Of a DNA stretch of 64,000 nucleotides, positions 11,092 to 23,223 are shown one piece after another. A program made the position numbers and the translations under genes. Origin of the DNA: Poecilobothrus nobilitatus (Eukaryota > Arthropoda > Insecta > Diptera > Dolichopodidae); the NCBI GenBank assembly GCA_947095535.1, contig OX352774.1, positions 248,001-312,000 of the forward strand, in the 5' to 3' direction. Each line of letters starts with the position of its first letter. Positions within the stretch are counted from its first letter, which is position 1. The notes below the pieces were generated by a model that was not told the DNA's origin, searched no databases, and saw only the letters and a list, made by a program, of their open reading frames with translations.

Positions 11092-13803
11092 TCTAATAAA
11101 TAAGGAAGAAATTCTGTTTGTTTGTTTGTTTGTTTGTGCCCTTTTCACGTAAAAACCACCAGTCCGATTGCAACCAAATTTTGCAGGAACGTTCCTACGA
11201 CCCCGGAAAGTGTTATAGGCTATATGGTGTTTTGGTTCATTAACCCATTGCGGCCCGTGAGCCATTTAAAGCGTTTTCGTTTTTTCGTTGTCCTGCCTAA
11301 ACGGTTTGATCGATTGAGTTGAAAATTTGTATAAATGTTCTTCTTAGCTTTGGACGGGTGTCGCAGAAATTTGGATACCATATGTTACCCGAATTCGGCC
11401 CGGCGGGCTTCCAAAAAAATTTTTGTTTCCGATTTATGTCCAATTTTGTATGGTGGTTTTATAGTTCGAAAAAAAGCCTGTGACAAATTTTTATGAGGTT
11501 CGGTTAACCCGTTTGGGCAGGAGCGCCGAACGAAGTTCATTAAAGTTTTCCGTTGTCCTGCTTAAACGATTTGAGCAATTGAGTTGAAAATTTACAATAG
11601 TGTAGCTCTTTACCACAGGAGCTCACTGAGTTGATTTGGTTACGATCCATTAACCCGTTTTGGCACCAGGGGTCAGTGAAGTTTTGTAATGTAGTTAGTT
11701 GTCGCACTTAAACTGTTTGACCAATTGAGTTAAAAATTTATCAAAGTGTAGCTCTTTGCAACAGGAGCTTACTGAGTTGATTTGGTTACGATCCATTAAC
11801 CCGTTTCGGCACCAGGACTCAAAAAAATTTTTCAATTTCTTTGTTGTCGCGCTTAAACGGTTTTGCCAATTGAATTGAAAATTTACAAAAGTGTAGCTCT
11901 TTACCACAGGAGCTCACTGAGATGATTTGGTTACGATCCATTAACCCGTTCCGGCACCAGGGCTCAATTAAATTTTTAATTTCTTTGTTGTCGCACTTGA
12001 ACGGTTTTACCAATTGAGTTGAAAATTTACAAAAGTGTAGGTCTTTATAACAAAAGCTTTCTGAGTTGATTTGGTTGCGATACATTAACTCATCAGGCTT
12101 CAGGCCATGAAATTCTCATTTTTTATTGTTGTGTTTAAACGATTTGACCAATTGAAAATTTGCACAAGTATTGCACTTTGGCAGACAAACTCATTCAATA
12201 AATTTTGTTGTGGTACATTAACACACTTCGACACGATAGACTGTCAAAAAATAAATTTTGTTTCTAATTTCTGTCTAATTTGGCAGGATGAATTTATGGT
12301 TCTAAATTAAGCCTGTGATAAAATGTTTGTTAACGTTTGTTAACCCATTTCCGCACTAGCACTTAATAATAATATTTTGCCTAATTTTGTGTATTGTTAT
12401 TATTAATAAAAATATATTTCCATCACTCTTTACTTTTATCTATACTGTTTCTAATATGCCATAAAAACCTTTCAATGCAAATTTCTAATATAGAACAGTA
12501 ATTAAAGTAACCTTATTAAGTATCTTAAGAATACTGTGTCTAAGTCTTAACAACATAACATTTTCGGCCGTTGTTAAAAAACAGAAACAATCTCCTCCAT
12601 TAGACAATCATCATGTCATCATTCAGAAATGCATTACTTACATGTGGTCTTTACATGGGGTTAACCTATATGAGATGCATGTGTATAACATGTTTCCCAT
12701 AAAATATCATTGAAATATGTACATATAGTATGTATAATATCCGTATATTTAAAAATACTATAAACTTAATCAATTAAATTAGAAAACATATTCACATTTC
12801 TGTACAGCATTTAATCAAAAATGAGTATATACATATTTAAAGAACAGAAAACCTTACATTCTTATCCATATACAATTTTTACACATATTTTTAGCCAATC
12901 AATTTGGAAGCATAATTAGAAAAATTAAAGGTAAAAAATTTCTGGTTTATTTATAAAGGTAGAAAACAATCATGTATTTTTTATATTGAAAATATGTTAA
13001 ACAGAACCTGAAATGTACGCATTTAAAAAGAAGTTTTTTCAAAATTTGAAGAGCTGTCGGTGCTGTAGGATCTCCAACGATGAGGGTACATAAAAAAGTT
13101 GTTCTATAACATTACTCTTTTAAGAGACCTATGCATAGTTAATATTTCATTGCTCTTTATTAAACAGTATATAAGTTTTGTAAAAACACGCAGGGAAAGA
13201 GCGAACCTAATAGCAAATTTTTCAAAATGTGCTTAAAAGAATAATTCACAAAAATATGAAGTGACATTACTTAGGAAAAACAATTTATTACATTATGGTC
13301 TTTTATAATTTAAATATGATTTTATGTTTCGGTATTAACGAATAGTAACGAATATATAAGTTTTGCAAACAGACGGAGGGATAGAGCGAACCTAATAGTA
13401 AATTTTTCAAAATGTGCTTAAAAGGATAATTCACAAAAGCATGAAGTGACATTATTTACGAAAAAAAATGTATTACATTATGGTCTTTTATAATTGAAAT
13501 GAAATTTTATGTTTCGGTATTAACGAATATATTGTGGAGATTCACTTCGCCGTAATTGTGTACTCAATAGATTATTGATTCCTTTAAAAAATTTTTGTAG
13601 AAGAATTGTCTCTAATTCTTGACTCTGTTTATTCAATTTAACTAAATCTAATACAAAATATAATATAAACTACCAGCATCTGTAAATGCATGGTAATAAG
13701 TTAACTATATTAATTAAATTATATTAACGCAGAAACAAAAGTTAATAATTTTTATTTCATAAAGCCAATAAAATACTCCGGGCAACGCCGGGTACTCTGC
13801 TAG
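11092..13803 (+). mobile_element. Helitron family I, unit 2 of tandem array
   Basis: Starts directly after the CTAG of unit 1 with TCTAATAAATAAGG and ends CTAG at 13800-13803 after the same CCGG hairpin. Internal order is as in unit 1. There is an extra local duplication in its 3' third: the phrase agacggaggga(t/c)agagcgaacc..tttttcaaaatgtgctt appears twice (13190-13230 and 13373-13410). Length 2712 bp. Nonautonomous. Confidence 0.78.
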
Positions 13804-16214
13804 TCTAATATATAAAGCAGAAATTCTGTTTGTTTGTTTGTGCCCTTTTCACGTAAAAAGCACCAGTCCGATTGCAACCAAATTTTGCAGGAATATTTCT
13901 ACGACCCCGGAAAGTGTTATAGGCTATATGGTGTTTTGGTTCATTAACCCATTGCGGCCCGAGAGCCATTTAAAGCTTTTTCGTTTTTTCGTTGTCCTGC
14001 CTAAACGGTTCGATCGATTGAGTTGAAAATTTGTACAAATGTTCTTATCTTTGGACGGGTGTCGAAGAAATTTGGATACCATATGTTACCCGGATTCGGT
14101 CCGGCGGGCTTCCAAAAAAATTTTTGTTTCCGATTTATGTCCAATTTTGTATGGTGGTTTTATGGTTCGAAAAAAAGCCTTCGACAAATTTTTATGAAGT
14201 TCCGTTAACCCGTTAATTTAGTTAATAGTTAATAGTGTAGCTCTTTACCATAGGAGCTCACTGAGTTGATTGGGTTACGATCCATTAACCCGTTTCGGCA
14301 CCAGGGCTCAGTGAAATTTTGTAATTTACTTAGTTGTCGCACTTAAACTGTTTGACCAGTTGAGTTAAAAATTTATCAAAGTGTAGATCTTTACCACAGG
14401 AGCTCACTGAGTTGATTTGGTTACGATCCATTAACCCGTTTCGGCACCAGGACTCAATGAAGTTTTTCAATTTCTTTGTTGTCGCGCTTAAACGGTTTTG
14501 CCAATTGAATTGAAAATTTACAAAAGTGTAGCTCTCTACCACAGGAGCTCACTGAGATGATTTGGTTACGATCCATTAACCCGTTTCGGCACCAGGGCTC
14601 AATAAAATTTTTTAATTTCTTTGTTGTCGCACTTGAATGGTTTTACCAATTGAGTTGAAAATTTACAAAAGTGTAGGTCTTTATAACAAAAGCTTTCTGA
14701 GTTGATTTGGTTACGATACATTAATCCATCAGGCTTCAGGCCATGAAATTCTCATTTTTTGTTGTTGTGCTTAAGCGATTTGACCAATTGAAAATTTGTA
14801 CAAGTATTGCACTTTGGCACACAAACTCATTCAATAAATTTTGTTGTGATACATTAACACATTTCGACACGATAGACTATCAAAAAAAAAAATTTTGTTT
14901 CTAATTGCTGTCTAATTTGGCAGGATGAATTTGTGGTTCTAAATAAAGGCTGTGACAAAATGTTTGTTAACTCATTTCCGCACGAGCACTTATTAATAAT
15001 ATTTTGCCTAATTTTGTGTATTGTTATTATTATTAAAAAGATATTTCCAACACTCTTTACTTTTATCTATATACTGTTTCTAATATACCATAAAAATCTT
15101 TCAATACAAATTTCTAATATAGAACAGTAATTAAAGTAACCTTATTCAGTATCTTAAGAATACTGTGTTTATAAGTCTTAACAACATAACATTTTCGGCC
15201 GTTGTTAAAAAACAGAAACTATCTCCTACATTAGACAATCATCATGTCATCATTAAGAAATGCATTACTTACATGTGGTCTTTACATGTGGTCTACCAAT
15301 ATAAGATGCATGTGTATAACATGTTTCCCATAAAATATCATTGAAATATGTACATATAGTATGTATAATGTCCCTATATTTAAAAATACTATAAACATAA
15401 TCAATTAAATTAGAAAACATATTCACATTTCTGTACAGCATTTAATCAGAAATGAGTACATACATATTTAAAGAACAGAAAATCTTACATTCTTATCCAT
15501 ATACAATTTTTACACATATTTTTAGCCAATTAATTTGGAAACATAATTAGAAAAACTAAACGTAAAAAAATTCTGGTTGATTTATAAAGGTAAAAAACAA
15601 TCATGTATTTTTTATAACGAAAATATGTTAAACAGAACCTGAAATGTACGCATTTAAAAAGAAGTTTTTTCAAAATTTGAAAAGCTGTCGGTGCTGTAGG
15701 ATCCCCAGCGGTGAGGGTACATAAAGAAGTTGTTCTACGACATTACTCTTTTAAGAGACCTATGCAGAGTTAATATTTCATTGCTCTTTATAAACAGTGT
15801 ATAAGTTTTAACAGACGGAGGGACAGAGCGAACTTAATAACAAATTTTTCAAAATGTGCTTAAAAGGATAATTCACCAAAACATGAAGTGACATTACTTA
15901 CAAAAAAAAATTTATTACATTATGACCTTTTATAATTTAAATACGATTTTATGTTTCAGTATTAACGAATATATTGTGAAAACTCATTTCGCCGTAATTG
16001 TGTACTCAATAGATTATTGATTCCTTTAAAGATTTTTTGTAGACAAATTATCTCTAAATCTTCGCGCTCTGTTTATTCAATTTAACTAAATGTAATAAAA
16101 AATAGTATCTGAAAATGCATAGTAATACGTGAACTATATTAATTAAATTATATTAACTCAAAAGCAAAAGTTAATAATTTTTATTTCATAAAGCCGATCA
16201 AATACTCCGGGCAA
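13804..16214 (+). mobile_element. Helitron family I, unit 3, 3' end broken
   Basis: Starts TCTAATATATAAAGCAG directly after the CTAG of unit 2, the same 5' variant as the inverted copy at 1-1660. It proceeds collinearly to tactccgggcaac (16203-16214), where it breaks inside the terminal hairpin, so the CTAG end is missing. Confidence 0.75.
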
Positions 16215-17385
16215 CTTAACTCAATTAGTCAAACAGTTTAAGTGCGACAACTAAGTAAATTACAAAACTTCACTGACCCCTGGTGCCGAAACGGGTTAAT
16301 GGATTGTAACGAAATCAACTCAGTAAGCTCCTGTGGTAAAGAATTACACTATTATAAATTTTCAACTCAATTGGTCAAACCGTTTAAGCAGGACAACAGA
16401 AAAACTTACATGTGGTCTTTAGATGTGGTCTACCTACACCTTACATGTAGTCTACCATGTGTATAACATGTTTCCCATAAAATATTGAAATATGTGCATA
16501 TGGTATGTATAATATCCGTATATTTAAAAATACTATAAACTTTATCAATTAAATTAGAAAACATATTCACATTTCTGTACAGTATTTAATCAAAAATGAG
16601 TACATACATATTTAAAGAACAGAAAATCTTACATTCTTATCCATATACAATTTTTACACATATTTTTAGCCAGTCAATTTGGAAACATAATTAGAAAAAC
16701 TAAACCTAAAAAAATTCTGGTTGATTTATAAAGGTAAAAAACAATCATGTATTTTTTATAACGAAAATATGTTAAACAGAACCTGAAATGTACGCATTTA
16801 AAAAGAAGTTTTTTCAAAATTTGAAGAGCTGTCGGTGCTGTAGGATCTCCAACGTGAGGGTACATAAAGAAGTTGTTCTACAACATTACTCTTTTAAGAG
16901 ACCTATGCATAGTTAATATTTCATTGCTCTTTATTAAACAGTATTAAGTTTTAACAGACGGAGGAACAGAGCGAACTGAATAACAAATTTTTCAAAATGT
17001 GCTTAAAAGGATATTTCACCAAAACATGAAGTGACATTACTTACGAAAAAAAAATGTACTACATTATGGTCATAATTGAAATGCGATTTTATGTCTCGGT
17101 ATTAAGGAATATATTGTGGAAATTCACTTCGCCGTAATTGTGTACTCAATAGATTATTGATTCCTTTAAAAAATTTTTGTAGAAAAATTGTCTCTAATTC
17201 TTGGCTCTGTTTATTCAATTTAACTAAATCTAATAAAAAATAGAATATAAACTACCAGCATCTGTAAATGCATAGTAATAAGTTAACTATATTAATTAAA
17301 TTATATTAACGCAGAAACAAAAGTTAATAATTTTTATTTCATAAAGCCAATAAAATACTCCGGGCAACGCCGGGTACTCTGCTAG
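16215..17385 (+). mobile_element. Helitron family I, rearranged unit 4
   Basis: About 16215-16405 is the internal 145-bp repeat region in inverted orientation (gggttaatggattgtaac). At cttacatgtggtcttt the sequence switches to forward orientation and runs collinearly with the 3' halves of the other units to the hairpin and CTAG at 17382-17385, followed by T. So this unit lacks a 5' end and carries an inversion at its left side. Confidence 0.68.
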
Positions 17386-17780
17386 TTTTATTTCTAAATT
17401 TGAAGTTCAGTTTCGTCCACTTTTTCGTCTTTCGAAAGCTGGAATTGCAGAATTCTTAAATTAAACCAATCAAATCTTGAATATTGATCCCATGCCTAAA
17501 AATTTGGAGTTCAATGGACGAAAAAAGATTGGAATTGCAGAATTCTTAAATTAAAACAATCAAATCTTGAATATTGAGCCCATGCCTAAAAATACGAAAA
17601 AATTATTGGTCAACGAAGGTTTCCTTGCTCCTTCAGTGCGATGATGTGTTCAGCTTTTTAAAAAAGAATTCCATATCCATACAGTTTCTTGCTTGATTGT
17701 TACACCTAAATTAATAAGAAATAAAAATTTAAATTGTTTCTGTTTTCTACTATCTGGTCCGGCTTAGTGTCTGGAAGTAT
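17386..17780. repeat. AT-rich spacer with a 90-bp-offset duplication
   Basis: The stretch ggaattgcagaattcttaaa..cccatgcctaaaaat occurs at 17441 and 17531, an imperfect tandem duplication of about 63 bp. Nothing else is recognised. Confidence 0.5.
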
Positions 17781-18358
17781 TGAAACATCCTGACAACTTT
17801 ACAAAATGGAGTAAATTCGGAAATGTTATTATTCAAGTGAGGAAACCTAAGGTTTATGAACAAACTAAACTTAATATTAAAATTAATAGAAAACACAAAA
17901 TTTTAGCAAGCATTATTTTACATAATAACACACTCATAGATAGATCTTCAAAGTCTCATGTTACATCTTTTATTAAAAACTCTATTATCATTAAAAGTCT
18001 TTTAGATATAGCTATCGTCGCTTCTTCTAATTTTAATAATTATACTAAATCTAATTCTAATTGTTGCTCAAAGTCTCACTCTCACTCTCTCTCTATTTCG
18101 AATACTGATAAACAACTTTTACTAAATTTTGTTCAAGGTGGAGCTTTAAAACCATGAAAGTCTAATTTCCTCTAAACTCTTCCACTATTAATATTTCTTC
18201 TGTTATAAATTCTCGTATTTCTGATATAAATATAATGTACTCTCTTCTTCAACTTATAAAAACCGTTATTTTGTCAATTTCACCTGTTTTAGATTCTCTG
18301 TTACCTTCTGTTGTAAAAGTTACTCAAAAGTCTCTAGAGAATAATAATAATAGTAGAT
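17780..18358 (+). pseudogene. Unrecognised ORF remnant, possibly a retroelement ORF1
   Basis: An open frame of 125 codons from 17780 contains FGNVIIQVRKPKVYEQTKLN, HKILASIILHNNTLIDRSS and SFIKNSIIIKSLLDIAIVAS. The composition is protein-like. A second frame continues to about 18358 with SVINSRISDINIMYSLLQL and SPVLDSLLPSVVKVTQ, which suggests one frameshifted ORF. I do not recognise the family and see no zinc knuckle or catalytic motif. Confidence 0.35.
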
Positions 18359-18379
18359 AATATGTTTTAGCTGAACTGA

Positions 18380-19120
18380 GCTAAATATGTTTTAGCTAGA
18401 TAGCCGTTCGCACGATAACTCAAAAACTAGTGAAGCTATCTTAATGAAATTTATATAGTAGGTTACTAATTACGAAAGGAAGACTAAGTTCTAATCTGGA
18501 CAAAATCGGTCCATGGGTTCGGGTACCTCCCATACAACTCCCAAAACCGAATACGCATATCTGCGAAATTAATAAAGACAGAAACTTAAAATTTTGTACG
18601 AGGATGTGTTTTACTGAATCCCTGATATCCCTAAAATTTGAGATGAATTGGAGTGGTTGTTCGGGTACCTCCCACAAAACTCCCAAAATCGAACAAGCAT
18701 ATCTTCGAAATTAATAAAGATAGAAACTGCAAATTTGATACGAGGGTGTTGTTTCCTGAATCCTTGATTTGCCTAAAATTTCAGATAAATTGGAATGGTT
18801 GTTCGGGTATCTCCCACACAACTCCCAAGACCGAACAAGCATATCTTCGAAATTAATGAATATAAAAACTTGAAATTTGATATAAGACTATTATTCTATA
18901 CTGCTCTGATAATGTCTCTAAAATTTGGGATGAATTGGGGAGGTGGTCACACACTTCCCAAGACCTAACAAGCATATCTTTGCATTTAATAAAGGTAGAA
19001 ACCTGAAATTTTGTACAAAGGTTGTAAAAGCATTTATTTTTTTAGCTTATATTAAATACCTAACTAAAATAACTTATGGATTTTTAATTTAATTTGAATT
19101 TTTTAGGTGTAGGGTATAAA
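18380..19120 (+). repeat. GTGTAGGGTA-family repeat, partial copy
   Basis: Begins with cgcacgataactcaaaaact and tatatagtaggttactaattacga, also present at 33970-34040. Internal units of about 141 bp carry ggttcgggtacctccca(t/c)a (about 18512, 18653, 18795). It ends with aggtgtagggtataaataagc at about 19104, the right terminus also found at 35766. The left TACCCTACAC end is absent. Confidence 0.6.
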
Positions 19121-19319
19121 TAAGCCGGTTACATTGACTTACTGTTACATTTACTTGTTTTAAATAATACATTTACCATGAAAATATGCCAATATTTCTC
19201 AAAATTAAATGTAAGTACTCAAATTCATATAAAACAATAATTCCAATTAAATTCAAAGTCCATAAATTTTTGGCCGCTGCTTGAACCGCTTCCCTTTTAA
19301 TCCTTATTTAACTCAAATT

Positions 19320-19790
19320 TCAGGAACGTAAAAAAGGCATCCTTTAAGACCCTTGTACAAAATTTCAAGTTTCTATCTTTATTAATTTCTTAGATATGCT
19401 TGTTAGCCCTTGGGAAGTGTGTGTCATCTACCCGAATTGCGACTCCAATTCATCAATTCCATCTCAGGGACATAGAGGAAACATTACAGAACACTCTTGT
19501 ATCAATTTTAAAGATTCTATCTTTTTGGTTTTGGAGATATGCTCGTTTACTTTTTGGCTAATTCGGAAGCTTCTAAAATCCGAACATATGGTCCAAATCA
19601 TCTAAAAATGTCAGTTTCCTGTTTTACAGAAAATGAAACATAACAGAACACCTTTGTACTAAAAATAAAGGTTCTATCTTTGTTAGTTTTGGAAATATAC
19701 TCTTTTGCTCTGGGGCTCGTTCGGAAGCTTCCAAGATCCCAAAAGCCAACGAGTGTATCTCCAAAATTTCAGAGAGATAAATCAAACACG
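19320..19790 (-). repeat. GTGTAGGGTA-family repeat units, inverted
   Basis: Contains caggaacgtaaaaaaggcatcc and units with ttggaaatatactcttttgctctggggctcgttcggaagcttcc, the reverse complement of the internal units at 34080-35500. With the preceding copy it forms a head-to-head arrangement around about 19110-19320. Confidence 0.55.
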
Positions 19791-20180
19791 AAAGAACATT
19801 AATTAATAAACAGAGAAAAAAATCTTACTAAATAAAAACACAGTTAAATAAAATTACTATGTTATAATTAAAATTATTGTCCTAGGTCGTATATTAAAAA
19901 ATGTTTTAATTTGTGTTTGGCAGTGTTTCTTTAAATGGATGTAGAGAATATTTATTATTTATTTATTTGGTACACTGGTACATGAATGTGCCAGATAGCA
20001 AGGAATTCTTCTATACTGTTAGATTATCAATGACTGATTTTTGAACAACCGTAACGAAAAATGTTTGCCTCAGCACCCGTACCTTTTTAAAAATGGCTTT
20101 TAGGTTTTGCACTTGAATATCTTCATACCATTGTGTATCCATTTTCTTACTCATGCCAGATTCAATACTATCAAAATATG
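19791..20180. other. AT-rich, nothing recognised
   Basis: No coding or repeat signature was supported. Confidence 0.3.
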
Positions 20181-20430
20181 AATTTTCAAAATCACTTTTA
20201 CACTATCCACATTTATATGAAAATTCTCTGTGTTTCCATTTGTGATCTCATTGCCTTTTATCGTATTTCTATTTGTTTTATTATTTAAACAGACAAAGTA
20301 GAAATGTCCTGGCATTTCACAAAATTTACATAATTTTCCATTAGATGGAGACTGATACTTAGAATGAAACGAAAGACATCGAATGTCAACTCATAACGTC
20401 TTCACCGCGTGCGATTGACCTAAAATTTTT
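20180..20430 (-). pseudogene. Possible Gag zinc-knuckle remnant
   Basis: The minus strand reads NGKLCKFCEMPGHFYFVCLN near 20340-20270. C-x2-C-x4-H-x4-C is the spacing of a retroviral-type CCHC knuckle. The flanking frame is short and broken. It may come from a retrotransposon Gag, but the family cannot be assigned. Confidence 0.4.
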
Positions 20431-21504
20431 ATTACCTAATTGTATTATTTTTTAAAAAATATTTATTATTATTAGAGAGTGCAAATTTAATTTTTTTTTC
20501 TCTAACTGGAGACGAAATATGAGCAGAATTTCTATTTTGAAGTTCCAATATTACGGTTAGGTTACAATTCATTTATCCTAAATGCATTTATTGTTGTTGT
20601 TAATATTAGGTTAACGATATTCATTAATTTAATTTTTAAAACATTATTATTTAATCCAAAAATAATAATATCTCGGGTCTTTTCATCTTTATACACAGCA
20701 TTCTGCAAAATTTCTTAATTTAGTTAAAAACTGTCAAATGTTCAAAAGTTTTAAAGATAACAGATAATTTTATTTCTTTTGCGCTGGATATGTCTTTAGT
20801 TTTGATGGATATGTGTTGAGTTTTTATTTTTCTCTAATGCTATCAAGTAATTATCAAAACCTGGTTTGAATAAAGAAGAGTTCACTGCTAAATTGCCATC
20901 CAGATTTTAGTAAATTCAAATCCATATTTACGCTAGATTTATACTGCTTCCTGATTCTAAATTTTTACCACCTAGTTTCTATTATACTTATTTCACTTCA
21001 AAAACAAAATTTTGCAATTATTTTTTTTAATAATTACTATTTAATAATTTATTGGCTGCGCCATGTTTTGTATTCGAAAACTTTATTACAAGTGTTCCAA
21101 TATGTTATATTACAAAATAACATGTACAAACTTACTAATAATTTAAAACTAATAATTTAATTTATAAACTTACTAATATTCATGTATCAAGTATATGAGT
21201 ATAGTTACAGCTGATCATTTCAACAATATAAGTATGCAATTTATAATACAGAGTGATTCAACCAACAGTCAATGTGTCTCCTTAAGTGGTTATAAATAAA
21301 GCTAGATGATAGAATTTGTCTTCGCGATAATAAATTTAAATGTTTAATGAATTCAGGCTAACTGAGAAGTTTGTATGATAGTTGTGAAAATTCCAACTTT
21401 CCTCTTCTTTTAGGTATAGGTAGTCAGTAAAATAAATAGATCTCCTTTTAATTTAAAATATTTTATTATTTATTAAATTTACTTTTTAGATTTAAAATTC
21501 AAAA
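20431..21504. other. AT-rich, nothing recognised
   Basis: No ORF, repeat or RNA signature could be supported. Confidence 0.3.
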
Positions 21505-22061
21505 ATTCTCCAGCTTCTAATTTTCATGCCTCCAAATTCAAATCAAAACAAAAAATAATGAGTGTCTATAAAAAAACACGTCCTTTACTCACTTATTTCC
21601 CATTTAAATTTTAATGATTTGACAATATTAATTTTACGGTGTGTTCGTTATAAGTTTCCAAATAAGTTTGTATTTTGTTTATGTTTTCTGACATTCTCCC
21701 AGCTGAATTAATGGAAGTTTTAGTTTTAATTAGTTCATGTTTACAAGTTTAATTTTGAAGCTTACTTTAGCTGCTTCAGCTTCTAATTCTAATTCTCCAG
21801 CTTCTAATTTTCATGCCTCCAAATTCAAATCAAAACAAAAAATAATGAGTGTCTATAAAAAAACACGTCCTTTACTCACTTATTTCCCATTTAAATTTTA
21901 ATGATTTGACAATATTAATTTTACGGTGTGTTCGTTATAAGTTTCCAAATAAGTTTGTATTTTGTTTATGTTTTCTGACATTCTCCCAGCTGAATTAATG
22001 GAAGTTTTAGTTTTAATTAGTTCATGTTTACAAGTTTAATTTTGAAGCTTACTTTAGCTGC
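21505..22061. repeat. 270-bp perfect tandem duplication
   Basis: 21505-21774 and 21792-22061 are identical as far as I can read, from attctccagcttctaatttt to gcttactttagctgc, separated by a 17-bp spacer that itself repeats cttctaattct. The lack of differences implies a recent event, or an assembly artefact. The right end abuts the BEL/Pao integrase fragment. Confidence 0.85.
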
Positions 22062-22362
22062 GGCCTTCAATTTATTACAGATTTACACTCAAATAACATG
22101 ATTTGCTTTTCTTTAAAATTTAATAATGTATTACCAAATACTCTTCGTAATAATTGTTTCATTAATCCAATTAATCGCTGCCATCAACCTCCTCACCAGG
22201 GTACCGTGGGTGGATTAAACTTCCAGTGAATATGCATGATGGAACTACGTTTATTTATTTCGTCCGAATCAACTCGTTCTAAAGCATTTGTTGTTTCAAC
22301 AAAATTGGTCCGTTATCTCTATAAATGATATTCGCTCTTCCTCTTCTACGCCATCTATTATC
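22062..22362 (-). pseudogene. BEL/Pao integrase catalytic core remnant
   Basis: On the minus strand: RRRGRANIIYRDNGTNFVET (about 22350-22290), IHWKFNPPTVPW (about 22235-22200), then GG-stop-WQRLIGLMKQLLRRVF and ECKSVIN.RP. In BEL/Pao elements these are the second catalytic Asp (SDNGTNF) and the GGxWER segment. Here the Glu of WER reads CAG (Gln), and a stop precedes it. A tRNA-like insertion at 22363-22606 separates it from the first half of the domain. Confidence 0.75.
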
Positions 22363-22606
22363 TTACAGAAGAATTATATTTATTATTATTATTATATTAC
22401 AATATGATATTAATTATAATTTATAGGACATACACACTATTTATTTTTAATTTAATTATATTCTACTAATTATATATAAGAAAAATCTATATTAAATTTA
22501 TTAATTTATATGACCCAGCTGGGGTTTGAACCCGAGACCTTTCGTATGAAAGGCCGGGGTCTTAACCCCTACATCATTAGCTGGGCTTAACCACTACATC
22601 ATTCCA
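22363..22606 (-). repeat. tRNA-like SINE inserted in the BEL/Pao integrase
   Basis: The minus strand head reads AATGATGTAGTGGTTAAGCCC and then a tRNA-like fold from about 22587 to 22514: 7-bp acceptor pairing GCCCAGC/GCTGGGT, box-A-like TGATGTAGGGGTTAAGA, and box-B-like GGGTTCAAACCC. The anticodon arm is not canonical (CCTTTCATACGAAAGG), so a functional tRNA is unlikely. The box-A region is present twice. An AT-rich tail runs to about 22363. It interrupts an otherwise collinear BEL frame, so it is mobile. Confidence 0.6.
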
Positions 22607-23223
22607 AATATACGGCCCGGTAAACAGTACATGTGAAAAGATATATCCATGCCTTAGTATATATTTTATTTCCTTTATTCTTAATAGAAACTGGTCCAGC
22701 AAAATCTATTCCAGTAATTTCGAACATTTCACGAATTCTGTCCATAGATAATGGTGGTGATTATTTATTCATTCGTTCAGCATTCGTTCATTCGTTTGTT
22801 TTTTGCAAGCTATACAGCCCTTTAATACAGATTTTACAGAGCTATGCACCACTTTCATACTTTTTCGTAAGAGTGACATCATTGTTTGAATACCAAGGCA
22901 TGCAAGGAATTTCTATCTAGATGAAGAATTAACCCCGTAATGATCTTCATCTGGTAACACCATTGAATGGCAGAAATCTTCGGCAAAATTATCATACGAA
23001 ATTTTTGTCTTTAATCTTATAAGATTATCATTGCTTAAAAACGTCTGTAAACTAGCTATTTTCGCAGCTATTTTAAGACTGATCTGATCTGATCGCAGAC
23101 TGATCTTAAATTAATTTTGGAAATCCCAGTCTCCATTCTTACAACTTAATTATATTTAGAAAAATATCTGTAGTATCACCCTTTATCCCCGTTTGTTAGT
23201 AACATTGCATTAGATGTTATATT
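22607..23223 (-). pseudogene. BEL/Pao integrase N-terminal remnant
   Basis: Minus-strand frames give SNDNLIRLKTKISYDNFAED and VLPDEDHYGVN (about 23040-22920), SLLRKSMKVVHSSVKSVLKG followed by CIACKK (about 22880-22800; the CxxC half of the zinc-binding motif), then MDRIREMFEITGIDFAGPVS (about 22745-22690; GIDFAGP holds the first catalytic Asp), and LFTCTVYRAVYLE (about 22640-22607). Stops and shifts break it. It continues into 22362-22062 after the SINE. Confidence 0.75.

Noticed and set aside
22514..22587. Possible functional tRNA gene on the minus strand
   Set aside because: The acceptor stem pairs well, but the anticodon arm is not a 5-bp stem with a 7-nt loop and the T stem has a mismatch; it is part of an inserted repeat.
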